Below are positions 19,581 through 26,611 of a DNA stretch of 64,000 nucleotides, piece by piece (within the stretch, counting starts at the first letter, position 1; each line of letters begins with the position of its first letter). A model generated the notes under the pieces. It had not been told where the DNA came from. It was given only the letters and a program-made list of their open reading frames with translations, and ran no database searches. Both the position numbers and the translations under genes were made by a program. Origin of the DNA: Alteromonas hispanica (lineage in GTDB: Bacteria > Pseudomonadota > Gammaproteobacteria > Enterobacterales > Alteromonadaceae); assembly GCF_010500915.1 (NCBI RefSeq), contig NZ_JAAAWP010000001.1, positions 186,001-250,000 of the forward strand, given 5' to 3'.

Positions 19581-20342
19581 ATGTACGTGATTATAATAAT
19601 AATTTTAGTTGTTGTGTTGCTTATAGCCGCAATTTTTATCAATGCGGTTCAGCAAAATCGCCAGCGACTAGAAGCTGAGCGCAGAACGGAATTAGCTAAG
19701 CAGCGCACCGTCGTTGATGAAACCGAAAATGTTCTTTCCGCATGTTTGCAAATGCCCATTTCCTCCCGGTTAATCGGGATACTTCACAAAAGAATGGCAA
19801 ATGCACTACGAGTAATTGATAGTTTAGCTAGCACACGAGACATCAAGCAGCGCATTGAAAGTAGCGAGCAAGCTGCAGCTACTGCATTGGAAAATAATGG
19901 TGGTGACAACGCTGAATTTGCTTTACCCGATAATGATAAAACGATTATTCAGTATATTCAGGCGGTAAAGAAGTTGAGAATTCTGCTTCGCTCAGAGCAT
20001 AGCAAAGGGCAAATAGATACTAAGCTGTTCTCTGAAGAGGACAAACAGCTAGAGCGTTTACAGTTAAAAGTGAATGTAGAAACACTTATTAAACGGGGTC
20101 GTACAGCGCAATCTACTAATATGCTCGGCTCGGCTCGTCAGTATTATGAAAAAGCTAAACTGGCACTAGAAAATCAAACCGTTCAAGATGAATATACGTC
20201 AAGTAAGCTTGCTACGTTAAACTCATGGTTACATGAAATTCAATCAGATCTTAAAAGTGTAAACGAAAAAGACAGGGCAAGAAAACAAGAAGAAGAAAGA
20301 GACGAGCTGGACGAACTGTTCGCCCCTAAAAAGAAATGGTAG
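19581..20342 (+). CDS. Hypothetical membrane-anchored coiled-coil protein
   Basis: I do not recognise this 253-residue protein. It has one N-terminal membrane helix (residues about 2-24, rich in I, V and L), then a charged helical region (NRQRLEAERRTELAKQR) and further helical segments likely to form coiled coils or TPR-like hairpins (MLGSARQYYEKAKLALENQ). The C-terminus is very charged and ends EERDELDELFAPKKKW. The topology suggests a large cytoplasmic domain tethered to the inner membrane. It follows the small histidine kinase gene at 96 bp on the same strand, so the pair may be co-transcribed and could act together. The C-terminal LDELFxPKKKW looks like a short binding peptide. Confidence 0.75.
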   Translation: MYVIIIIILVVVLLIAAIFINAVQQNRQRLEAERRTELAKQRTVVDETENVLSACLQMPISSRLIGILHKRMANALRVIDSLASTRDIKQRIESSEQAAATALENNGGDNAEFALPDNDKTIIQYIQAVKKLRILLRSEHSKGQIDTKLFSEEDKQLERLQLKVNVETLIKRGRTAQSTNMLGSARQYYEKAKLALENQTVQDEYTSSKLATLNSWLHEIQSDLKSVNEKDRARKQEEERDELDELFAPKKKW

Positions 20343-20396
20343 CTGTTAGGTAGTAACATATTCAGTGGGTCGGCGTTCGTTCATCATAATGTTCAT

Positions 20397-20449
20397 ATTG
20401 GCTACTTTCTTATTGACTACTTTCATAATGGCTACTTTCATAATGGCTA
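20397..20449. repeat. 15-bp minisatellite spanning the 3' end of a LysR gene
   Basis: Three successive 15-bp units (20397-20411, 20412-20426, 20427-20441) and a partial fourth, of the form (A/T)TGGCTACTTTCAT. Read on the minus strand, two units encode SHYES. In the outermost unit a single base change turns the TAT-type codon into the TAA stop of the LysR gene. Confidence 0.85.
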
Positions 20450-21318
20450 ACGGTAAGCTTCCATAACGTTTGCGCCGATACCGATAACCCTCTTCGTTCA
20501 TTGCGTAACAACCCTACCCGCTTAAGTAACGGCGAATCGACAAATTCCAGTGCTATAACTCCTAAAGCCTCCATCTGTGGCTTACATATTGAGGGCATGA
20601 TTGAAATGCCTAACCCGCTTTTGATAAGCTTTCCCAATGTAGCCAACTGCCCTGTTTCAGCAACAATATTCGGCTCACCATACCGACATAACTCTGCTTC
20701 AGTCCACTTTCTCACTGCAGATCCCCTATTCATCATAACAAGCGGAAAAGCTAAACACTCTCTCCAGCTAGGCTTTTGATTGAAGCGAGCAGCCTGCGCC
20801 TTATTTGCAACTACAACGAATCGATCGGTAAATAAACTATCAAATATCAAACCGTCTTTATGTTCGGGTTCAAAGGTAAAGCCTATTTCCGCCCGTCCAT
20901 TTCGAATTTCTTGAACAACTTGCTCCATCACCACATCGACAACGCGAAGATTGATATTAGGTGCCATGTGATGAAACTCACTAAGAAGACCAGGCAAGTG
21001 AGATTCTGCAAATGATGGCATTGCAGATATTGTTAATTGTCCTTTTGCCATAGCAAATAAATTTTGAATATCGGAAAAGGTATTATCCCAGTCTCTACTT
21101 AACCTAAGCGCATTAGGCAGCAGAATTTCGCCTTCCGGAGTTAGACTTACGTTACGCGTATTCCTCTCAAACAACTTACCTCCTAGTTCTTGCTCCATCT
21201 TTTTGATAGATGATGACAAAGCAGGCTGAGTAAGATGCAGCTTTGCTGCTGCTTCAGCAAACGTTGTGGAGTGCGCCACCTCGATAAATGCACGCAAGTG
21301 CCGGTAAGAAATATTCAT
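20410..21318 (-). CDS. LysR-family transcriptional regulator
   Basis: A 302-residue LysR regulator: winged-helix domain at the N-terminus (YRHLRAFIEVAHSTTFAEAAAKLHLTQPALSSSIKKMEQ split around the recognition helix), then a periplasmic-binding-like effector domain (GLGISIMPSICKPQ). It is divergent from scoAB with about 100 bp between starts, so control of the CoA-transferase genes is the natural guess. A TTATC-N8-GATAA dyad lies between them. The last ten residues are two SHYES repeats plus SQ, encoded by the minisatellite at 20397-20449, so the tail length may vary between strains. Effector unknown. Confidence 0.88.
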   Translation of the reverse strand: MNISYRHLRAFIEVAHSTTFAEAAAKLHLTQPALSSSIKKMEQELGGKLFERNTRNVSLTPEGEILLPNALRLSRDWDNTFSDIQNLFAMAKGQLTISAMPSFAESHLPGLLSEFHHMAPNINLRVVDVVMEQVVQEIRNGRAEIGFTFEPEHKDGLIFDSLFTDRFVVVANKAQAARFNQKPSWRECLAFPLVMMNRGSAVRKWTEAELCRYGEPNIVAETGQLATLGKLIKSGLGISIMPSICKPQMEALGVIALEFVDSPLLKRVGLLRNERRGLSVSAQTLWKLTVSHYESSHYESSQ

Positions 21319-21337
21319 TTTTATTAATAGATTTTAG

Positions 21338-21355
21338 TTATCAATTAAAAGATAA
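21338..21355. promoter_or_regulatory. Candidate LysR-type operator upstream of scoAB
   Basis: The dyad TTATC-N8-GATAA in the divergent LysR/scoA promoter region has the size and T/A-ended symmetry expected for a LysR box. AT-rich sequence makes chance dyads common. Confidence 0.35.
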
Positions 21356-21422
21356 ATTCAATTTTACATAACTAGCAACAGAACAGATACTATTTATTAA
21401 CAAACCATTGGTGGAGATGAAA

Positions 21423-22130
21423 ATGGCTGGATTTAATAAGGTAGTTGATACATACGAAGAGGCTCTAGCGGGCTTAACCGACTCAATGACGGTTATTGCT
21501 GGCGGATTCGGACTTTGCGGTATTCCAGAGGGCTTGATTGCGCATATTAAGACGATGGGTGTGAAAGATTTAACCGTGGTGTCTAATAACTGTGGTGTAG
21601 ATGGCTTTGGCCTAGGATTATTGCTTGAAGACAAACAAATCTCAAAAATGGTGTCTTCGTATGTTGGCGAAAATGCATTATTTGAGAAACAATTACTTAA
21701 TGGAGAGCTTGAGGTAGAACTTACCCCTCAAGGAACACTTGCAGAGAAAATGCGCGCGGGTGGTGCTGGTATCCCGGCCTTTTACACTGCAACTGGTTAC
21801 GGCACGCCGGTAGGTGAAGGTAAGGAAGTAAAGGAGTTTAACGGCAGACCTTATATTCTAGAACACGCTATTACCGGCGACTTTGCTATTGTCAAAGCGT
21901 GGAAGGCGGATAAACTTGGTAACTGCGTATTTAGACATACCGCGCAGAACTTCAATCCTATGGCGGCCACAGCGGGAAAAATTACTGTTGTAGAAGTTGA
22001 AGAAATTGTTGAGCCCGGCACGCTTTCGCCTAGTGAAATCCACACCCCAGGCATTTATGTAAACCGTATTATAAAAGGCGAGTTTGAGAAACGTATTGAG
22101 CGTCGCGTAGTAACAAAGGAGGCAGTGTAA
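21423..22130 (+). CDS. scoA: 3-oxoacid CoA-transferase subunit A
   Basis: Subunit A of succinyl-CoA:3-oxoacid CoA-transferase, which activates acetoacetate by moving CoA from succinyl-CoA. This links ketone-body, fatty-acid and leucine breakdown to the TCA cycle. The family motif [13 protein letters not shown] and the CoA-binding [16 protein letters not shown] loop ([18 protein letters not shown]) are visible. I choose the ATG at 21423, giving [15 protein letters not shown] and 235 residues, because GGTGGAG lies at good spacing. A TTG at 21408 and an ATG at 21417 are also in frame. It is coupled to scoB by a TAATG overlap. Confidence 0.92.
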   Translation: MAGFNKVVDTYEEALAGLTDSMTVIAGGFGLCGIPEGLIAHIKTMGVKDLTVVSNNCGVDGFGLGLLLEDKQISKMVSSYVGENALFEKQLLNGELEVELTPQGTLAEKMRAGGAGIPAFYTATGYGTPVGEGKEVKEFNGRPYILEHAITGDFAIVKAWKADKLGNCVFRHTAQNFNPMAATAGKITVVEVEEIVEPGTLSPSEIHTPGIYVNRIIKGEFEKRIERRVVTKEAV

Positions 22131-22786
22131 TGGCTTTAACAAGAGACCAAATAGCAATGCGTGTAGCCCAAGAGTTTAAAGACGGTGACTATGTTAACTT
22201 GGGTATAGGAATACCCACATTGGCTGCTAACTACGTTCCGGAAGATATTAGCGTTATGCTTCAATCGGAAAATGGTTTACTGGGAATGGGACGTTACCCC
22301 ACGGAAGAAGAAGTTGATGCGGACATGATCAATGCCGGAAAAGAAACCGTTACGGCTATTACAGGCGCTTCAATTTTCAATAGCGCGGAAAGCTTTGCGA
22401 TGATCCGCGGTGGTCACGTAGATTTTACCGTTCTTGGTGCTTTCGAGGTGGATGTATCTGGCAATATAGCGTCGTGGATGATTCCTGGGAAATTGGTTAA
22501 GGGCATGGGCGGTGCCATGGACCTAGTGGCTGGAGCTAAGAACATTATTGTTACCATGACTCATACTGATAAGCATGGGAACTCAAAGTTATTACCTGCG
22601 TGTACACTTCCACTCACAGGCGTGAATTGTATAACGCGTATCATCACTGATTTAGCTGTTCTTTCAGTAGAAGACGGCGCTTTTGTATTACAAGAGAAAG
22701 CACCTGGTGTTTCTGTTGATGAAATAAAAGAAAAAACAGCCGGTAAGCTTATTGTTCCTGACAATGTAGCTGAAATGTCTTTTTAA
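22130..22786 (+). CDS. scoB: 3-oxoacid CoA-transferase subunit B
   Basis: The catalytic subunit, carrying the glutamate that forms the covalent CoA thioester: E in MLQSENGLLGMG, near residue 47. The N-terminal YVNLGIGIPTLAANY loop and the central GGHVDFTVLGAFEVD are typical. Its 218 residues are the family norm. The start overlaps the scoA stop by one base, and a strong AAGGAGG ribosome site sits just upstream inside scoA. Together the pair probably lets the cell use acetoacetate from leucine or fatty-acid degradation. That fits the bkd and acyl-CoA dehydrogenase genes elsewhere in the window. Confidence 0.93.
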   Translation: MALTRDQIAMRVAQEFKDGDYVNLGIGIPTLAANYVPEDISVMLQSENGLLGMGRYPTEEEVDADMINAGKETVTAITGASIFNSAESFAMIRGGHVDFTVLGAFEVDVSGNIASWMIPGKLVKGMGGAMDLVAGAKNIIVTMTHTDKHGNSKLLPACTLPLTGVNCITRIITDLAVLSVEDGAFVLQEKAPGVSVDEIKEKTAGKLIVPDNVAEMSF

Positions 22787-22792
22787 AAAACC

Positions 22793-22825
22793 TATAGGGG
22801 CCGTTGGGAAAAGACGGCCCTTATA
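22793..22825. terminator. Hairpin after scoB (weak terminator candidate)
   Basis: Stem TATAGGGGCCGT / ACGGCCCTTATA, 12 bp with one G-T pair and a 9-nt loop, directly after scoB. There is no U-run on the plus side. The U-rich run is on the minus side, so termination of scoAB here is uncertain. Confidence 0.45.
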
Positions 22826-22910
22826 AAAAGCGAGCTTCTCTATTGGCTTGCTTTCAAATCCTCCTGCTTTAAGGGATAATGCACCTGAAAATTAATATAG
22901 AGGCGTTATC

Positions 22911-24248
22911 TTGCTAGTTACTGACTTACCTGTTCACCATAAAATCATAGCGAAACTTGAAAGTAAGAGTATTACAACTCTTACCGAGATTCAGGAGCGC
23001 ACAATGCTACCCAGTATTCAGGGTAAAGACATTATCGCCTCCTCAAAAACCGGCTCAGGTAAGACATTTGCATTTTTAGTTCCCGCTATTAATCGATTAT
23101 TGTCTCAAAAAGCGTTGAGCCGACAAGATCCAAGAGCACTAATACTTGCACCAACAAGAGAACTGGCCAAACAGGTATTCATAGAAGCTAAATCTATGTG
23201 CAGTGGTTTGAGTTTATCTTGTGAACTTATAGTGGGTGGTGAAAATTTTAATGACCAAGTAAAAGGTTTGCGCCGCAACCCTCACATTATTGTGGGTACC
23301 GCTGGTCGTATTGCTGACCATCTTATCGGCAAAAGTATGTATCTGAACGGGCTAGAGCTGCTTATCTTTGATGAAGCCGACCGCATGTTAGATTTAGGGT
23401 TTGCTGCACAACTCAAGCTTATTAATAAATATGCCGACCACAGAAAACGCCAAACCATGCTGTTTTCCGCGACCCTCGATAATATTGAGTTGCAACATAT
23501 GACAACTCAACTTACCCATGGGGCAGTTCGAGTTGCCGTTGGTAATGCTACTGGCGAGCATGGCGATATTGAGCAAACCTGCTTTTTTGCCGATAACGTG
23601 AGTAACAAAGACGAAATCTTGCGCTTCGAACTCAACAAACGCGAGTATAACCAGGCCATTGTATTTACCGCAACGCGAGAAGACACCGATAGAATTGCAG
23701 CAATTCTTAATGAAGACAATTTAGAAGCAGTCGCACTGCGTGGCGACTTAGCGCAAAACCAGCGCGCGTCAATAATGAGCAGTTTTTCTAGAGGCCAGCA
23801 AAGTGTATTAGTAACCACCGATTTAGCATCTAGAGGCTTAGATCTTTCAAAGGTTGGACTGGTTGTAAATTTCGACCTTCCTAAAAATTCAGATGAATAC
23901 ATACACCGTATTGGCAGAACGGGTCGCGCAGGACAGAAGGGTGAAGCCTTTTCACTAGTGGGTCCACGGGATTGGAATAGTTTTGAGTTGCTCAAAACTC
24001 ACTTGCAGTACGCGTTAGAGTGTACGCCACACGATGAGTTTGGTGCCAAATTTAAAGGTTTCTCAAAGAAAAAGAAGGCTTCTGCTAAAACGAAAGCTTC
24101 TGTGGAGACAAACCGAGATAATAATAAACCCGCTAGGCCAAAACCAGTGAGACGTGTCGACCCGATGCAGGGCGAAGATATTGGTATGGTACCGATAAAA
24201 CGTAAGCCTCGTAATACGAGTGTAGAGCCTGATGACAGTGACGAATAG
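22911..24248 (+). CDS. DEAD-box ATP-dependent RNA helicase
   Basis: A 445-residue RNA helicase with the complete motif set: Q motif (TTLTEIQ), Walker A (SSKTGSGKT), PTRELA, GG and TxGR-like (IIVGTAGRIADHL), DEAD in IFDEADRMLDLGF, SAT (LFSATLD), then TTDLASRGLDL and HRIGRTGRAG. The last about 75 residues are a basic, disordered tail (KKKKASAKTKAS), probably for RNA binding. The start is a TTG at 22911 with AGAGG upstream. No in-frame ATG lies before motif Q, so this start is needed. It could serve in ribosome assembly or cold adaptation as SrmB/RhlE-type enzymes do, but I cannot assign the subgroup. Confidence 0.9.
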   Translation: MLVTDLPVHHKIIAKLESKSITTLTEIQERTMLPSIQGKDIIASSKTGSGKTFAFLVPAINRLLSQKALSRQDPRALILAPTRELAKQVFIEAKSMCSGLSLSCELIVGGENFNDQVKGLRRNPHIIVGTAGRIADHLIGKSMYLNGLELLIFDEADRMLDLGFAAQLKLINKYADHRKRQTMLFSATLDNIELQHMTTQLTHGAVRVAVGNATGEHGDIEQTCFFADNVSNKDEILRFELNKREYNQAIVFTATREDTDRIAAILNEDNLEAVALRGDLAQNQRASIMSSFSRGQQSVLVTTDLASRGLDLSKVGLVVNFDLPKNSDEYIHRIGRTGRAGQKGEAFSLVGPRDWNSFELLKTHLQYALECTPHDEFGAKFKGFSKKKKASAKTKASVETNRDNNKPARPKPVRRVDPMQGEDIGMVPIKRKPRNTSVEPDDSDE

Positions 24249-24282
24249 TTATCAACCCTCGTAGCTAAAAAGAGAAACAAAT

Positions 24283-24310
24283 AAAAAAGCGAGCCATGGC
24301 TCGCTTTTTT
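24283..24310. terminator. Bidirectional terminator between helicase and EF-hand genes
   Basis: Perfect stem GCGAGCC / GGCTCGC (289-295 and 298-304 of this kilobase) flanked by AAAAAA and TTTTTT. It serves the convergent helicase (plus) and EF-hand (minus) genes. Confidence 0.92.
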
Positions 24311-24343
24311 CGTTTCACTTTTTTCGATTCATTGTGCAAGTTG

Positions 24344-24586
24344 TTAGTATTCCCACCAACACTCTTGCCACCACTCTAAAAACTCTTCGAAGTCGATATA
24401 GCCATCGTCATTTTCATCGATTAGTTTAAACCCTTCTTCAACGTGACTTGCTTTCGTCTTGGGTGAAATAATCGTTAATAGCTCAATAAACTCAGTAAGG
24501 TCGATTTGCCCGTTTCCATCACGGTCAAAGAAACTGAAGTCTTTTCTTATCTCTTCAATTTTAGAATCTGAAAGTTGAGTGCTCAC
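24344..24586 (-). CDS. Small EF-hand calcium-binding protein (calmodulin-like)
   Basis: An 80-residue cytoplasmic protein built of two canonical EF-hands. Loop 1 is D21-E32 (DRDGNGQIDLTE) and loop 2 is D57-E68 (DENDDGYIDFEE). Both have Asp at 1, 3 (or Asn) and 5, Gly at 6, Ile at 8 and Glu at 12, so both should bind calcium. Flanking helices are intact. There is no signal peptide. The C-terminus is rich in tryptophan (FLEWWQECWWEY), which may form a target-binding or self-docking surface. The function of such bacterial calmodulin-like proteins is mostly unknown; buffering or calcium-dependent partner binding is inferred. It shares a terminator with the helicase gene and precedes trhO on the opposite side. 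Confidence 0.92.
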   Translation of the reverse strand: MSTQLSDSKIEEIRKDFSFFDRDGNGQIDLTEFIELLTIISPKTKASHVEEGFKLIDENDDGYIDFEEFLEWWQECWWEY

Positions 24587-24646
24587 TCACATTCCTTAAC
24601 TAATTTACAACGATATAAGGAGTGTAACGTCTCTACTATTATGTGT

Positions 24647-25657
24647 CTACGCCTGTTTTTCTTTTGCTTTCAAGGCGCGCTCTCGCTGTGCATTCGCTTT
24701 TTCTTGACGCTTCTGCTCCATGATGAGCCTTGCCTCAGTACCAACATGCTCTTGCTCTCTGGCTTTTGCTAGCTGAACTTGCTTTTCTCTTTCACGAAAA
24801 CGCGCTATCTGCTCATCCGTATGAGTACCGAAACAACGTGGGCAACTTACGCCGGGTTCGTATTGTTCCGTGTTTTTATCATCTTCGGTAATCGGCAGGC
24901 GACATGCGTAGCACTGCTCGTACTCACTTTTTTCAAGATCGTGATTGACCGCTACGCGATTATCGAAAACAAAGCAGTCCCCTTCCCATAGCGACTCATC
25001 TTTTGGCACATCTTCTAAATATTGGAGAATCCCACCTTCAAGGTGATAGACCTCTTCAAAACCCTGCTCTTTCAAATATGCGGTTGATTTTTCGCAGCGG
25101 ATACCACCAGTGCAAAACATAGCCACTTTTTTGTTTTTCTCTGGGTCAAGTGCTTTAGATACGTACTCTGGAAACTCTCTAAATGTATCGGTTTTCGGAT
25201 CGATAGCGTTCTTGAAAGTCCCTATTTCAATTTCATAGCCATTTCGAGTATCAATAACTGTTACGTCAGGATCGCTAATAAGGGCGTTCCACTCAGTGGG
25301 TTTAACGTAGGTGCCCACCGTTTTACGAGGGTCTATACCCTCTACACCCATGGTAACAATTTCTTTCTTTAATTTTACTTTGGTGCGGTAGAACGGCTTC
25401 TCGTCATGTAACGATTCTTTGAAGGAGATAGGATTAATGCGTTCGTCGCTATTTAGGTAGTTAAGTAGTGCGTCAATTCCCTCTCGCGGGCCAGAGACAG
25501 TGCCGTTAATGCCCTCGCTTGCGAGAAGCAAAGTGCCCCTTATACCGTTAGACTCCATGACTTCGAGTAACGGTTGGCGCATCGCTTTGTAATTTTCGAG
25601 CGCAACGAATTTGTACATTGCGCAAACAATATATTTGTTTTCTATATTAGTAGACAT
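24647..25657 (-). CDS. trhO: tRNA uridine(34) hydroxylase TrhO (rhodanese-like)
   Basis: TrhO (YceA) hydroxylates U34 of tRNAs with oxygen, the first step towards cmo5U. The 336-residue protein has the N-terminal acylphosphatase-like domain ([19 protein letters not shown]). A rhodanese domain follows with catalytic C182 in [16 protein letters not shown] cysteine cluster follows (CYACRLP and CPRC), and the tail is basic and glutamine/arginine-rich. These match the E. coli protein in order. It is a single-gene unit. CmoM, which acts later on the same nucleotide, is encoded at 49407-50165, though the two are not linked in an operon. Confidence 0.93.
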   Translation of the reverse strand: MSTNIENKYIVCAMYKFVALENYKAMRQPLLEVMESNGIRGTLLLASEGINGTVSGPREGIDALLNYLNSDERINPISFKESLHDEKPFYRTKVKLKKEIVTMGVEGIDPRKTVGTYVKPTEWNALISDPDVTVIDTRNGYEIEIGTFKNAIDPKTDTFREFPEYVSKALDPEKNKKVAMFCTGGIRCEKSTAYLKEQGFEEVYHLEGGILQYLEDVPKDESLWEGDCFVFDNRVAVNHDLEKSEYEQCYACRLPITEDDKNTEQYEPGVSCPRCFGTHTDEQIARFREREKQVQLAKAREQEHVGTEARLIMEQKRQEKANAQRERALKAKEKQA

Positions 25658-25846
25658 ATTTTAACCTTTGCTGATTGGAGCGTAAGACCAGTGCAAAATG
25701 CGGCGCGAAATATAGCAGAAGCGAGAGCAAAAACCAAACCTGCAATGGCATTAATAGTTCAAGGAACAGAATTAGCAATTATAAATTAGGTATTTAATGC
25801 GAGTACGTAACAATATGAAATACTGTTTTCGCGCTTTCGAGCTTTT

Positions 25847-25875
25847 GGGTTTTGGGTTTTGGGGTTTGGGGTTTG
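25847..25875 (+). repeat. G/T-rich tandem repeat with a canonical G-quadruplex motif
   Basis: Four G-runs on the plus strand (GGG 25847-25849, GGG 25854-25856, GGGG 25861-25864, GGGG 25868-25871) are separated by loops of 4, 4 and 3 thymines. This satisfies the strict quadruplex rule. It is preceded by GCTTTT and directly followed by the hairpin at 25876-25894. It lies in the gap upstream of trhO and downstream of the hypothetical gene, both on the minus strand, whose transcripts would carry the C-rich complement. Confidence 0.9.
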
Positions 25876-25894
25876 ACAGCCACTTTAAGGCTGT
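25876..25894. repeat. Hairpin adjoining the G-quadruplex repeat
   Basis: ACAGCC (25876-25881) and GGCTGT (25889-25894) form a perfect 6-bp stem with a 7-nt loop, touching the last base of the G-rich repeat. On the minus strand it is followed by C/A-rich sequence, not a U-run, so it is not a standard intrinsic terminator. Confidence 0.6.
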
Positions 25895-25949
25895 TAGTTA
25901 AAAGCATGCTTGAATTGAAACTCACTACGCGGCATCAGTTATGCCTATA

Positions 25950-26462
25950 TCATGCATTCATCGACGGGGAATTTACCTTTTGATTTTGGATCACTTCAAA
26001 AAGTAATGTGTTATCTTCTTCGATATCGCTTACATATTTCTCAGCTAGGCGCTTTTGGGTGCCCAAACTACAATTGTTTATTACGTCCTCAGGAATTCGT
26101 CGTGGGTTGTCAGTTTGAGCTAGCGGAGAAGGATTCATTGATTGAAAGAGCCTAGCAGCCGTTATATCACTGCACATTAATTGCGAAAGCGTGTCCAAAC
26201 ATTTCCAATCCCCATCTGACGCTGCAAGCGCAGGTTTACGATAATGATTTAAAAATGCTAAGTCATCTCTCTTGCTTTTGGTTGCCTCATTTTTTGGTGG
26301 CGTAAGCTGAATAGTATTCGCCAAGGCGCTTTGATGCATTGCTAAATACAGTGAGAACAGGCTTCCCTGAGAAGAAGCTTTTGCCAGCGTACCATCGAAC
26401 TCCCAGCGGTAGCTGGGATCTAGCGACGGTGCGTTGTTCGCTGGGGTTTGCTCAATATCCAT
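25950..26462 (-). CDS. Hypothetical protein, possibly VC2046/SO_2500-like
   Basis: A hypothetical soluble protein with no catalytic motif that I can see. I prefer the ATG at 26462 (170 residues, MDIEQTPANNAPSLDP). The longer frame from 26555 adds 31 residues of low-conservation appearance and leaves only 56 bp for the divergent promoter of the response regulator. Neither start has a strong ribosome site. The stretch WEFDGTLAKASSQGSLFSLYLAMHQSAL followed by a YRKPAL segment faintly recalls the VC2046/SO_2500 family, from memory only. The C-terminus LLFEVIQNQKVNSPSMNA is unremarkable. Confidence 0.6.
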   Translation of the reverse strand: MDIEQTPANNAPSLDPSYRWEFDGTLAKASSQGSLFSLYLAMHQSALANTIQLTPPKNEATKSKRDDLAFLNHYRKPALAASDGDWKCLDTLSQLMCSDITAARLFQSMNPSPLAQTDNPRRIPEDVINNCSLGTQKRLAEKYVSDIEEDNTLLFEVIQNQKVNSPSMNA

Positions 26463-26611
26463 TTTTAGTGAAAGCCTGAGAATACAATTATGTAGTGATA
26501 TCCATACATGGGTTGTCGGCAAAATATCCATAAACTTAACGCTGAAATTGCTCATTCATCCGTTTTACACCATCATGAATAGGAAGCGTTCTATCAGTTA
26601 TCGAGGGTGCA

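Noticed and set aside
25847..25875. Telomere-like repeat as a replicon end
   Set aside because: It is only about 29 bp long, inside a normal gene-dense region, with no hairpin telomere or resolvase gene nearby. A local quadruplex repeat is simpler.
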